From positions 12,979 to 76,978 of the forward strand of contig JAEWWC010000100.1 in assembly GCA_023396555.1 (NCBI GenBank): a stretch of DNA of 64,000 nucleotides, written 5' to 3'. Origin of the DNA: Bacillota bacterium (lineage in GTDB: Bacteria; Bacillota; Clostridia; Christensenellales; SZUA-584). A program made the position numbers and the translations under genes. This document shows, piece after piece, positions 35,634 through 44,823 of this stretch; positions within the stretch are counted from its first letter, which is position 1, and the number at the start of each line of letters is the position of its first letter. Under the pieces are notes generated by a model, which did no database searches, was not told where the DNA came from, and saw only the letters and a list, made by a program, of their open reading frames with translations.

Positions 35634-36410
35634 CTATTCTTCGTAAATATCGACTGAAGTATATAGTTGTATGTTCAGGTCAAAGAGGAAATCCTTATAT
35701 GAATCATCAAGCGTTGAGTTTGTGATGATCTTGTTGGCAATTTCCAGCCCGCCGACACGATAAAATGATTTTTCTCCAAAATGATCGGCCAGACAAACAA
35801 CCGATACGGTTTGAGCCATGTTGCATGCCTGCTGTATTAAGGACGCTTTGCTGATGCTAGACACGGTGATGCCAGTCTTTTTGCAGATGCCGTCTACTTC
35901 AACGATCAGATGGTTAAGCGAGAAGTTCTGCATGTTGTTGATAGCCAGTTGGCCGTATACGGCGTATTCATCCAGATCGCCTCCCAGCAGTATCATCTTG
36001 TTGCCGGGAGATGAGGAGAACTCCAGCGCTATTTTCAAATCGTTGGTGAGTACCGTCAATCCGTTTTTTTGTGTCAGTCTTTTTGCAATTTGCTGGTTGG
36101 TCAGACCATCAGTGAGCATGATGATGTCGTTATCCGATATGATGTGAAACACGGTATCCGCTATTTCAATACGCTGCATTGTATGCGTATCTTCCTGGGG
36201 TATGTCTACGATGTATGAATCATCCAGATACTCGTTAAGGACTGCGCCGCCATGCGCACGTTTCAAGAAACCTTCATTTTCGAGTTTTTCAAGATCGCGG
36301 CGTATGGTGACTTCGGTGACATTGAGCAGGCTGCTCAGTTTGGCAACAGAAACATGTTTGTCTTTATGCAGGTAATCTTTAATTATGTTCATGCGTTCGA
36401 TTGCAAACAT
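35634..36410 (-). CDS. DeoR-family transcriptional regulator
   Basis: Sugar-phosphate-responsive repressor. The 258-residue protein has the DeoR N-terminal helix-turn-helix (IIKDYLHKDKHVSVAKLS, NVTEVTIRRDLEKLE, AHGGAVL) and the DeoRC sensor domain (ADTVFHIISDNDIIMLTDG; TVLTNDLKIALEF; GGDLDEY). Divergent from the arabinose-type importer across a 409-base AT-rich gap, the usual setting for a regulator of that operon and of itself. Inducer not known. Confidence 0.93.
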   Translation of the reverse strand: MFAIERMNIIKDYLHKDKHVSVAKLSSLLNVTEVTIRRDLEKLENEGFLKRAHGGAVLNEYLDDSYIVDIPQEDTHTMQRIEIADTVFHIISDNDIIMLTDGLTNQQIAKRLTQKNGLTVLTNDLKIALEFSSSPGNKMILLGGDLDEYAVYGQLAINNMQNFSLNHLIVEVDGICKKTGITVSSISKASLIQQACNMAQTVSVVCLADHFGEKSFYRVGGLEIANKIITNSTLDDSYKDFLFDLNIQLYTSVDIYEE

Positions 36411-36819
36411 ATGTGTGCACCTAAGCCCTTTTCAGGTTATACATTAAATAATAAAATAAACATGCGATTTTGACAATACGTAAGAATAGATTAAAATTCG
36501 AACACGAAACAAACATAAAAATTAACTTGTACGTAAGTGTTGACAGAATAATAACGCGATGATACAATATGAAACGAACAAAAACAAAAAAAACCAATCT
36601 GTAACGATAAGACTAATAAACAATAGCACAAATGATTAAAGGATTGGGAACAAAAACGTTCACGCCACACAGAAAAGAAACCAGAATCTTAATCCGACCC
36701 ATATAATGTTGCAATAATAATCAAGGCAGGCTTAAATTGATGCTGACTTTTGAATTTTAAGAGTTGCTAGGTAAGTCCGGTTACCAAAGCAATAGACTAT
36801 ATATTTAAGGAGTAAGAAC
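36411..36819. promoter_or_regulatory. Divergent regulatory region between deoR-type gene and importer operon
   Basis: AT-rich gap of 409 bases. It contains a strong plus-strand promoter (36540-36568) and several related A-rich words (CGAACACGAAACAAAC near 36499, GAAACGAACAAAAAC near 36571, GAACAAAAACG near 36649) that resemble the A/C-rich direct repeats bound by DeoR-family proteins. A 250-base leader separates promoter and gene; no recognised riboswitch was seen. Confidence 0.55.
36540..36568 (+). promoter_or_regulatory. Sigma-A promoter of the arabinose-type ABC operon
   Basis: Perfect TTGACA, 17-base spacer, TACAAT (5 of 6). Confidence 0.8.
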
Positions 36820-37971
36820 ATGAAGAGAATCGTATTATTCACGCTTGTGCTTTCTTTGGTATTTGCACTGGTTGCCTGCGGCGGAACAACACCTGCCCCG
36901 GCGGAGACATCTGAAGCTCCGGCTGCGACGGATGCACCGGCTGCTGCGACGGAAGCGGTTGAGTCTGTAGTGCCGGCTGACGGCGGTTACATTGGTATCT
37001 CGATGCCCACTCAGTCCAGCGAACGTTGGATCAAAGATGGCAACACGATGAAAGAGATACTTGAGGAAAGAGGATACACCGTTGACCTGCAGTACGCGGA
37101 AGACGATATCCCGACTCAGAAGTCCCAGATCGAGAACATGATCACCAAGGGTGCGAAGGCGCTCGTGATCGCGGCTGTTGACGGCTCCACGCTGTCCGCA
37201 ACGCTGGATCAGGCTGGCAAAGACGGCGTGAAAATCATCTCCTACGACCGTCTGCTGGTTGACACCGATGCTGTTTCCTACTATGCGACATTCGACAACA
37301 GAGGCGTTGGCAAACTGCAGGCTGAGTCTCTCGTTGAAGGCCTGAAGGCCACCAAGGGCGATGGCCCCTACAACATCGAGCTGTTTGCCGGTTCTCCGGA
37401 CGACACGAACTCCTTCTACTTCTACTCGGGCGCTATGGATGTTCTCCAGCCGCTGATCGATGCCGGCACCGTCGTGATTCCCTCCGGTCAGACGGCTCAG
37501 GCTGACATCGGAACGCTCCGTTGGGACGGCGCTGTGGCTCAGGCCCGTATGGACGCGATCCTTGCTGCCAACTACACCAGCGGCGCTAAGCTGGACGGCG
37601 TGCTGTCTCCCTATGACGGTCTGTCCAGAGGCATCATCTCCTCGCTGACCTCCTTCGGTTACCAGCCCGGAACGGAAGACTGGCCGGTTGTGACGGGTCA
37701 GGATGCCGAAGCTGCTTCCATCAAGCTGATCATTTCCGGTGAGCAGTATTCGACGATACTGAAAGACACCAGAGACCTTGCCAAGGTTGCGGCTGACATG
37801 GTTGATGCGGTGCTTGCAGGCAAAGAACCGGAGATCAACGATACCACCACGTATGACAACAACGTGAAGATCGTTCCTTCGTATTTGCTCATTCCGTACA
37901 CCGTAACAGTTGCAAATTATCAGGAACTTGTTATGGATTCCGGTTATCTGACAGCAGACGACATCAAATAA
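36820..37971 (+). CDS. Sugar ABC transporter substrate-binding lipoprotein (ChvE/XylF type)
   Basis: Receptor of the importer encoded downstream. The 383-residue protein has a lipoprotein signal with lipobox ALVAC at about residue 20, a 30-residue Ala/Pro/Thr-rich spacer, and a type I binding fold: [15 protein letters not shown] at the start, [20 protein letters not shown], and [20 protein letters not shown] near the end. These segments are typical of the ChvE/XylF group, which bind xylose, arabinose, glucose or galactose. The araA gene at the operon end favours L-arabinose. Confidence 0.9.
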   Translation: MKRIVLFTLVLSLVFALVACGGTTPAPAETSEAPAATDAPAAATEAVESVVPADGGYIGISMPTQSSERWIKDGNTMKEILEERGYTVDLQYAEDDIPTQKSQIENMITKGAKALVIAAVDGSTLSATLDQAGKDGVKIISYDRLLVDTDAVSYYATFDNRGVGKLQAESLVEGLKATKGDGPYNIELFAGSPDDTNSFYFYSGAMDVLQPLIDAGTVVIPSGQTAQADIGTLRWDGAVAQARMDAILAANYTSGAKLDGVLSPYDGLSRGIISSLTSFGYQPGTEDWPVVTGQDAEAASIKLIISGEQYSTILKDTRDLAKVAADMVDAVLAGKEPEINDTTTYDNNVKIVPSYLLIPYTVTVANYQELVMDSGYLTADDIK

Positions 37972-38002
37972 TACGCTAAACTGATCATTTGAAGGGGCCA
38001 GA

Positions 38003-38036
38003 AATCGGCTAGCGGCAGAAATGCCGCTAGCCGATT
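38003..38036 (+). promoter_or_regulatory. Intercistronic 15-bp perfect hairpin after the binding-protein gene
   Basis: AATCGGCTAGCGGCA pairs perfectly with its complement around a GAAA loop; no T-run follows. Same position and form as the stem at 1983-2020, though sequence differs. Confidence 0.8.
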
Positions 38037-38091
38037 GAGGCTATAAAGAAGTATAATATAAATGGTTTTGGGCAGATAAAGGAGTCAGACT

Positions 38092-39636
38092 ATGGAAAAG
38101 TATATTTTAGAGATGAGGAACATTACAAAGACATTTCCGGGAGTCAAAGCTCTTGATAATGTTAACTTGCGGGTTAAACCTCACAATATCCATGCGTTGG
38201 TTGGTGAAAACGGCGCCGGAAAGTCAACGCTGATGAATATTTTGAGTGGCGTGTATCCTCACGGATCGTATGAGGGAGATATCGTTGTTGAGGGGGAAGT
38301 CTGCGTATTCAAGTTCATCAACGACAGTGAAGCCAAAGGTATAGCAATCATTCATCAGGAACTTGCTCTCATTCCCAGCCTGTCTATCGCTGAGAATGTT
38401 TTTTTAGGAAATGAGCAGTCTAAAAATAAACTCGTCATCAATTGGGACAAAACACGGCAAAAAACTATAGAGATGCTGAAAAAGGTCGGTCTGGACGAAC
38501 ATACCGATACACAGGTGAAAGACATCGGCCTTGGCAAGCAGCAGTTAGTCGAAATCGTAAAGGCGCTTGCCAAGGACGTCAAGATATTGATATTGGATGA
38601 ACCGACAGCTGCGCTGAATGATGAGGACTCAGATCATCTGCTTGATCTGCTTGTGGAGCTCAAATCACAGGGCATTACCAGCATCATCATATCCCACAAG
38701 CTCAACGAGGTTACAAAGGTTGCGGACGAGATTACAATACTACGTGACGGTATGACAATCCAAACGCTCGTTAAAGAGGTGGACGATATCACCGAGGAGC
38801 GCATCATCAAAGCGATGGTGGGCCGCGAGTTGACGGACCGCTTCCCCAAACGCACCTGCAAACCCGGCGAGGTCTGCTTTGAGGTGGAAAACTGGAATGT
38901 GTACAGCCCGTTGGACGACCAGAAGCAGGTAATCAGGGACGTCAGCTTAAATGTGCGCAGAGGCGAGGTGCTGGGTATCGCAGGTCTGATGGGCGCAGGC
39001 CGCACAGAACTGGCGATGAGCTTGTTCGGTAAGGCTTATGGCGCCAAAATTTCGGGCACAGTCCGCAAGGACGGCAAAACACTGGTGATGCACGATATCA
39101 GCGATGCGATTAAAAACGGTATTGCATATGCGACGGAGGACAGAAAATCGGCCGGCCTGATATTGATCGACGACATCAAGCGGAATATCACGCTGTCGTC
39201 TCTGGGTACGCTAAAACGGGGCCTGGTGATCGACGACAACAGGGAGATACAGGTTGGCGAGGACTACAGGTCCAAACTCAACATCAAATCATCGAGCATT
39301 CTGCAAAAGACGGGAAACCTTTCAGGCGGAAATCAGCAGAAGGTGGTTTTCAGCAAATGGATCTTTGCGGACCCGGATATTCTTTTCCTGGATGAACCGA
39401 CGCGCGGCATCGACGTCGGTGCCAAGTATGAGATATACACGATCATCAACGACCTGGTTTCACGGGGGAAATCCATTGTGATGATATCGTCCGAGCTGCC
39501 TGAGCTGTTGGGCATGAGCGACCGGATATATGTCATGAACCGGGGAACGATCGTGGGAGAACTTGAGGCGAGCGAAGCGTCCCAGGAGAGAATCATGCAA
39601 TGCATTATGCAGAGCAACAAGGAGGTAGTAAAATGA
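38092..39636 (+). CDS. Multiple-sugar ABC transporter ATP-binding protein (GguA/XylG type)
   Basis: Double-ATPase energy subunit, 514 residues. Domain 1: [26 protein letters not shown] and ILDEPTAAL; domain 2: degenerate [24 protein letters not shown] and [10 protein letters not shown]. The [10 protein letters not shown] start and the long insert between domains fit XylG/GguA/MmsA proteins. Its TGA overlaps the permease ATG by four bases. Confidence 0.95.
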   Translation: MEKYILEMRNITKTFPGVKALDNVNLRVKPHNIHALVGENGAGKSTLMNILSGVYPHGSYEGDIVVEGEVCVFKFINDSEAKGIAIIHQELALIPSLSIAENVFLGNEQSKNKLVINWDKTRQKTIEMLKKVGLDEHTDTQVKDIGLGKQQLVEIVKALAKDVKILILDEPTAALNDEDSDHLLDLLVELKSQGITSIIISHKLNEVTKVADEITILRDGMTIQTLVKEVDDITEERIIKAMVGRELTDRFPKRTCKPGEVCFEVENWNVYSPLDDQKQVIRDVSLNVRRGEVLGIAGLMGAGRTELAMSLFGKAYGAKISGTVRKDGKTLVMHDISDAIKNGIAYATEDRKSAGLILIDDIKRNITLSSLGTLKRGLVIDDNREIQVGEDYRSKLNIKSSSILQKTGNLSGGNQQKVVFSKWIFADPDILFLDEPTRGIDVGAKYEIYTIINDLVSRGKSIVMISSELPELLGMSDRIYVMNRGTIVGELEASEASQERIMQCIMQSNKEVVK

Positions 39637-40802
39637 AAAGCATAAAATCTGTTCTGAGAGGGAATATCCGTCAGTATGCAATGATCATCGCGCTGGTTGT
39701 CGTTGTGATCATTTTCGAAGTACTGACCAAAGGCATATTGTTGCAGCCTCTCAATATATCTAACCTCATACAGCAGAACGCCTACGTGCTGATACTGGCC
39801 ATCGGTATGCTGCTGTGCATACTGACCATCGGTAACATCGATCTGTCGGTCGGCTCGGTCGTGGGCTTCGTGGGCGCGCTGTCCGCCATATTCATACTGA
39901 AGATGGATATGCCTGTATGGATCGCGATGATTCTGTCGCTCATTATCGGGTTTATCATCGGCGCATGGCAGGGCCTTTGGATCGCGTACATCGGCGTACC
40001 GGCGTTCATCGTGACGCTGGGCGGCCAGCTGATATTCAGAGGGCTCACCATGGTGGTGCTGCAGGGCACGAGTTTAGCGCCGCTGCCGGGAACGTATACG
40101 TTCATCGCAGCCGGCTTTATCCCGGACTTTGCGAGCATCGAAGGCATCAACCTCTTGACTCTTGTTGCGGGTGCGGTTGCGAGCGTGATATTCATATTCA
40201 ATGAGATCAGCAAGCGTGCCAATCGGAAAAAATATAACTTTGACGTATCCCATCCGCTCACATTTATCGCCAAGCTCGTGCTGATTACGGTAGTGATTAT
40301 GGCATTCTGTTACGCTCTGGCGCTGTACAGAGGCATACCGATGGTGCTGTTGATCGTGGTGGTGCTGGTGCTGTTGTACACCTTCGTCACCGAGAAGACC
40401 ATCCCTGGACGTCACATATACGCTTTTGGAGGCAACCCCAAGGCGGCGCGGCTGTCGGGTATCAAGACCAAGCGCGTGCTGTTCTGGGTGTATGTGAACA
40501 TGGGCGTGCTGACGGCGCTGGCGGGCATCGTGTTCACGGGCCGTCTCAACTCGGCAACGCCCAAGGGCGGCTACGGCTTTGAGCTGGATGCGATCTCCGC
40601 GTGCTTCATCGGCGGCGCTTCCACCACGGGTGGCATCGGCACCGTTATCGGCGCGATCGTCGGCGGCCTGCTGATGGGCGTGCTAAACAACGGCATGTCG
40701 ATCATGGGAGTCAGCATCGACTGGCAGCAGGCCATCAAGGGCTTTGTTCTGCTGGTGGCGGTGGGCTTCGACGTGCTGTCCAAATCCAGGTCTAAGACCT
40801 GA
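39633..40802 (+). CDS. Multiple-sugar ABC transporter permease (GguB/XylH type)
   Basis: Membrane subunit, ~389 residues and around ten hydrophobic segments. It has [38 protein letters not shown], the loop [14 protein letters not shown] that docks on the ATPase, and [23 protein letters not shown]. The length (longer than RbsC by ~60 residues) is typical of the XylH/GguB branch. Start set at ATG 39633 (GGAGG 8 bases upstream), overlapping the ATPase stop. Confidence 0.95.
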   Translation: MKSIKSVLRGNIRQYAMIIALVVVVIIFEVLTKGILLQPLNISNLIQQNAYVLILAIGMLLCILTIGNIDLSVGSVVGFVGALSAIFILKMDMPVWIAMILSLIIGFIIGAWQGLWIAYIGVPAFIVTLGGQLIFRGLTMVVLQGTSLAPLPGTYTFIAAGFIPDFASIEGINLLTLVAGAVASVIFIFNEISKRANRKKYNFDVSHPLTFIAKLVLITVVIMAFCYALALYRGIPMVLLIVVVLVLLYTFVTEKTIPGRHIYAFGGNPKAARLSGIKTKRVLFWVYVNMGVLTALAGIVFTGRLNSATPKGGYGFELDAISACFIGGASTTGGIGTVIGAIVGGLLMGVLNNGMSIMGVSIDWQQAIKGFVLLVAVGFDVLSKSRSKT

Positions 40803-40832
40803 TAACGGCGCGGCGGGAAAAGGAGGAGCAAC

Positions 40833-42299
40833 TTGATCAGTAAATATCAGTTCTGGTTTGTGGTCGGCAGTCAAAACCTGTACGGGCCGGAGGTACTCAA
40901 GGAGGTGGCGGAGCATGCCGCCCTGATGACGGCGGGCTTCAACGCCGACGGGCGTATCCCCTTTGAGGTGGTTTTCAAAGGGGTAATGACTACCCCGGAT
41001 GATATCACCGCTGTCTGTGTTGCGGCCAATGGTGACTCAAGCTGCGCGGGCGTAATCACATGGATGCACACGTTTTCGCCCAGCAAGATGTGGATAAGCG
41101 GGCTGACTGTGCTGAACAAGCCGTATCTGCACCTCAACACGCAGTTCAACAAACGGCTGCCATACGACACGATTGACATGAATTTTATGAACACCAATCA
41201 GTCGGCGCACGGTGACAGGGAACACGGGTTTATTACCGCCCGTCTGCGCATGAAAAGAAAGGTGATCTGCGGGCACTGGGAGGACGGCGCTTTCCGGACG
41301 CGTATCGGCAGTTGGATGCGCAGCGCGGTGGGCGCAGTGTTCAGCCGGCGCGTCAAGGTGATGCGGCTGGGGGATAACATGCGCTACGTGGCGGTGACCG
41401 AGGGCGACAAGATACAGGCGGAGAAGGACCTTGGCTGGAGCGTGAATACGTATGCCGTGGGCGCGCTGACCGAGCGCGTGATGGCAGTGACCGACGCGCA
41501 GGCGCAGGCCAAGCTGGCGGAATACAAAGAGAAGTATGCCATCGATACGAACAACCTGGACGCGGTGGTGTATCAGGCGAAGCTGGAGATTGCGCTGGAG
41601 CAGATGCTGTCCGAAGGCGGGTTTGCCGCGTATACTGACTGCTTTGAAGACCTGTACGGTCTGGAACAGCTGCCGGGATTGGCCACGCAGAACCTGATGA
41701 ACAATGGCTACGGCTTCGGCGCCGAGGGCGACTGGAAGACATCCGCGCTCAAGGCGGTTATGTCCGAGATGTCCCTGGGGCTAGGGCAGAACCTCTCGTT
41801 TATCGAGGACTATACTTATGACTTCGAGGACGGTGACGAGACGGTATTGGGTGCGCACATGCTGGAGATATCGCCCGCGATTGCGGCAGATAGGCCGCGC
41901 ATTGAGGTGCACCCGCTGGGTATCGGCGGTAAAAACGATCCCGCACGGTTGGTATTTGAGGGCAAGACGGGCGATGCGATACTGGTCACCATCATCGACA
42001 TGGGCGGGCGGTTCCGCATGATCGCACATGATGTCAGCGCAGTGGAGCCCAAGGCCAAGATGCCGCTGCTGCCGGTGGCGAGCGTGATGTGGAAGCCCCA
42101 GCCCGATATGATCACTGGCAACGAAGCATGGATACTGTCAGGTGGCACGCACCACAGCGTGATATCCTACGACCTGACGGCAGACATGATGCGCGACTTT
42201 GCCGAGATCATGGGCATTGAGTTCATCCATATCGGCAAGGATACCACCATCGCCGAATTAGCGGCCAAACTTGCAGTGGGGGATATTCTCTGGGGATAA
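40833..42299 (+). CDS. araA: L-arabinose isomerase
   Basis: Converts L-arabinose to L-ribulose, Mn-dependent, in the cytosol. The 488-residue protein shows FWFVVGSQNLYG, WMHTFSPSKMWI, the NQSAHGDREHGF and RLGDNMRYVAVTEGDK blocks, and FGAEGDWKT with a metal-site glutamate; metal-ligand histidines appear in the C-terminal GGTHHSV. Two positions differ from the common pattern: LHLNTQFN where LHLHTQFN is usual, and NMRYVAVTEG where NMREVAVTEG is usual. Start TTG after AAAGGAGG. No araB or araD is in the window. Confidence 0.94.
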   Translation: MISKYQFWFVVGSQNLYGPEVLKEVAEHAALMTAGFNADGRIPFEVVFKGVMTTPDDITAVCVAANGDSSCAGVITWMHTFSPSKMWISGLTVLNKPYLHLNTQFNKRLPYDTIDMNFMNTNQSAHGDREHGFITARLRMKRKVICGHWEDGAFRTRIGSWMRSAVGAVFSRRVKVMRLGDNMRYVAVTEGDKIQAEKDLGWSVNTYAVGALTERVMAVTDAQAQAKLAEYKEKYAIDTNNLDAVVYQAKLEIALEQMLSEGGFAAYTDCFEDLYGLEQLPGLATQNLMNNGYGFGAEGDWKTSALKAVMSEMSLGLGQNLSFIEDYTYDFEDGDETVLGAHMLEISPAIAADRPRIEVHPLGIGGKNDPARLVFEGKTGDAILVTIIDMGGRFRMIAHDVSAVEPKAKMPLLPVASVMWKPQPDMITGNEAWILSGGTHHSVISYDLTADMMRDFAEIMGIEFIHIGKDTTIAELAAKLAVGDILWG

Positions 42300-43109
42300 T
42301 ATAATATCACAGTGAATTGTCATTAAACATAAGAAGTTGACCCTGTAGCGGTAGGCGTATATTATACACAGGTTAATTGGGATACGCCTTTAAATATCTG
42401 GCTTTCTCAATAAGCAGAGAGCGCTTCATCGAGCAGGTCGCTGGTGGCGATGATTGACTAGCTGGAACAACGCAGCACCACATTGAAGAGGCGGATAAGC
42501 TTGCCTAGGCGGTCGATGTGACTAAAGAAGATATACGATACCGCTATGGGAGAGCTCGGGAGTTGTTAAACTTCGATCAATTGCCGGAGATATGGCAGTT
42601 GATAAACCTATATGCTGAGCGGATGATGTTTATTAGGGGCATGTGGAGATTTTCCTCCATGTGCTTCCTTCACTTTACGGGGTGAATCATGATATGTTTG
42701 AAAATAGGTTCATCCGAAAAACTAAGGCTCTGTCTATGTAGAATATCGAGATAATAAAAAAAGTTAATTAATAATTATTATATTATTTATTTACCATTAT
42801 CGGTTATTTATTATTGGTTTAATTGTATTATGTAAGATTTAATGATAAAATAATACAAAAGTATGTTTATATAATTTCTCTCATATATAGAGAGAAAGGT
42901 GGGCTCTATGCCAAATTACAATTCCAAATATACAACCGCAAAGCTAATCAAACTATATAAAACGATGAAACAATGAACAAGAGATGAAAATCCCCTCGCA
43001 ATACATTACTCCAGCCAATCCGGGAAAGATCAATAAATGGTGTGGCGATAGATGATTAGTGGAAATGAAGTACCGCATAAAGTAGTTGTGATTTTTAAAT
43101 GAGCTGCGG
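42300..43109. other. AT-rich, decayed right end of the inserted segment
   Basis: No supported gene beyond a tiny ORF. Bases 42421-42660 keep a broken coding pattern in one frame (…VTKEDIRYRYGRARELLNF… with two upstream stops) of unknown family. A weak stem with GGCGTAT/ATACGCC and TTT at 42353-42394 may end the araA transcript, and a stem at about 42643-42668 follows the broken frame. Confidence 0.4.
42870..42976 (+). other. Promoter-like site, 8-bp palindrome and 22-codon ORF
   Basis: TATAAT at 42870-42875, then TTTCTCTC-N7-GAGAGAAA (42875-42897), AAAGGTGG and a 22-codon frame (42908-42976) starting MPNYNSKYTTAKLIK. Layout resembles a small regulated gene, but the peptide has no recognised family and may be a truncated start. 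Confidence 0.3.
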
Positions 43110-43122
43110 CTCGCCTCCACCA
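43110..43122 (+). repeat. Right copy of 13-bp direct repeat (duplicated ssrA 3' end)
   Basis: Exact copy of CTCGCCTCCACCA, 13,959 bases from the one ending ssrA. The sequence upstream of it is unrelated to ssrA; downstream comes a terminator stem, as expected for the original ssrA flank. Confidence 0.7.
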
Positions 43123-43129
43123 AGATTTT

Positions 43130-43165
43130 AAAACCCTTGAATTATCAAGGGTTTTATGCTTTTTA
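43130..43165 (+). terminator. Terminator beside the right repeat
   Basis: Perfect 11-bp stem AAAACCCTTGA/TCAAGGGTTTT followed by ATGCTTTTT. Eight bases beyond the duplicated ssrA end; probably the ancestral ssrA terminator. Confidence 0.8.
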
Positions 43166-43366
43166 AGGAGTTCTTACATGTTTTTTACACGATTGATGTT
43201 TGCACTTGAATGATATCGCACCTTCGTACAAAAAGCTACAATTTTTGCAGATATAATCTATGTCAAAGAAACCTCTTGTATTTCATTAAATAAACTATAA
43301 CTGATATGTAATATATCCTAATTTTTTGATATCCAATGGGGAATTTTTTGTACCATTAGAAGCTAC
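43166..43366. other. AT-rich intergenic sequence
   Basis: No gene, promoter or repeat that can be supported. Confidence 0.3.
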
Positions 43367-43588
43367 TTGGAATCATATATACTCGGAAGTTTGCCTGCAA
43401 ATTTCGGTACAAACATGGGTCTTCCAAGGCACAAATGGTATGAGTTTAAAGAAGGCTTTGGTTCTTCTTTAGTCAATAGGGAAATAGAAGAAACTAAGAA
43501 ATACAATCCAACAGGGTTGAGGTCGGTCGGCTTTTTTACAAAGATTTTTAATAAATGGGTTTTAATACTTCATATTCTCTTTCAGTAG
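43367..43588 (+). pseudogene. Fragment resembling a DNA methyltransferase N-terminus
   Basis: A 73-residue frame contains GLPRHKWYEFKEGFGSSLV, which recalls the H-x-WY-x-FKE-x-FSPELV segment near the start of some defence-type DNA methyltransferases. It lacks all catalytic motifs and ends abruptly. Identity is tentative. Confidence 0.4.
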
Positions 43589-43960
43589 CATATTATTAAA
43601 TAGCCACAATGGTGTTGATTATATACAGAATATCGAGGCGCAAGAGGCCAAAAATCCAAATTGCTTTGAAATAATTGAAACCACTTCGTTACGCCCTTTG
43701 GAGTTGGCCATATGGTAAATACGGTAATCGGTACCGGTATCAGTATCAGCATTATAATTGCGGCTATACCGGATAATCTATATAAAATCTACATTTCGTC
43801 AGCCTCGACAAATGCAGCGTGTTGGGGCATAATCCCATACCTCTATACGCTCTTCGGGGAGCATCTTTGAAAGGAACAGAAAGATGGCAGTAAAAACCAT
43901 CGGGTTCACATCTGAATGACGAAAAACAGTTTGTAAACCTTAAAAAGAAAAGCGATAATT
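43589..43960. other. Relic region with membrane-protein tail
   Basis: A frame around 43682-43870 encodes PFGVGHMVNTVIGTGISISI and a further hydrophobic/polar end ...LYTLFGEHL before a stop, looking like the C-terminal piece of a multi-span transporter. It has no start of its own. Family not recognised. Confidence 0.35.
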
Positions 43961-44587
43961 CTATTGTTTTTTGATACCCATAAGCAAAAGGTCAAAGTGT
44001 TGGAGAACCTGATCCTTTAAATCGAAATCAGGGTATCGGATACACCATTCATAAGTCAAGCCTCTTATGGACATAATACAGTGATTCACAACGGAATCGG
44101 TGTTTATTTCTGTTTTAAATTCTCCCTGTTCTTTTCCTTGTTTAATAATTTTACCAAATATTTTATAAAGGTCCCTATTATAATTCAATAACGCGTCTGC
44201 GTTTACAACTCTTGATATATAAACTTCATATATAATCTTAATAATGTCATATCCTATACTGCCGGTTATCGTATCCGCAATGCTCCCTGCAAACAAATTC
44301 AGCTTATCAGAAGCAGACAAACCCGCAGGTAAAGATTCCATTGCCAATCTGTATCCTATATCTATTTGGCTGACGTTATCAAAGAGCAAGGCGGCAATCA
44401 TCGCATCCTTTGAATGGTAATGTACGTAGAACGAACCTTTGGCGACGCCTGCCTCTTTGACTATAGAGTCAACACTGACACGTTCAAAACCAAACTGCCT
44501 GAAAAGTTTCTCTGCGCTTTTATAGATCTTTTTTTGGGTTTCAAGAGCTTTTTGTTTTCTTATACCTATCTTCTTATTATCCAACAA
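43961..44587 (-). CDS. TetR/AcrR-family transcriptional regulator
   Basis: Dimeric repressor. The protein has the TetR HTH (ETQKKIYKSAEKLFRQFGFERVSVDSIVKEAGVAKGSFYVHYHSKD in segments, about residues 12-56) and a helical ligand-binding domain. The start is taken as TTG 44587 because AAAGGAG is placed correctly for it or for TTG 44584; the longer frame to 44641 runs through the operator. Divergent from the Calx-beta gene, which it may control. Ligand unknown. Confidence 0.88.
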   Translation of the reverse strand: MLDNKKIGIRKQKALETQKKIYKSAEKLFRQFGFERVSVDSIVKEAGVAKGSFYVHYHSKDAMIAALLFDNVSQIDIGYRLAMESLPAGLSASDKLNLFAGSIADTITGSIGYDIIKIIYEVYISRVVNADALLNYNRDLYKIFGKIIKQGKEQGEFKTEINTDSVVNHCIMSIRGLTYEWCIRYPDFDLKDQVLQHFDLLLMGIKKQ

Positions 44588-44627
44588 AATAACTCCTTTA
44601 TTGACACTAAAATCAGCCTGTCTTATA

Positions 44628-44641
44628 ATGACTGTAGTCAT
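44628..44641. promoter_or_regulatory. Probable TetR operator
   Basis: ATGAC-TGTA-GTCAT, a 5-bp perfect inverted repeat 41 bases upstream of the TetR gene start, overlapping a TATAA-like minus-strand -10. Likely autoregulation (inferred). Confidence 0.5.
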
Positions 44642-44823
44642 TGAGCTTATATGTTAATTATATCATAGAAGAAATAATTATTATAGCCGTTAAAATGCGA
44701 TTAGCAACTTTTGTTATAAAGCGTTGGTAAACTAAAAACAGAATGCGATTTCCCGTATATATTGTAACCGGTTGCGCACTTCAAACACTTTTGCCAGGAG
44801 CGGGATGAAAGGATTGGGCGATA

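Noticed and set aside
36411..36819. Riboswitch in the long leader before the arabinose-type importer
   Set aside because: The leader is A-rich with no recognisable aptamer core or terminator/antiterminator pair; DeoR-type operators explain it better.
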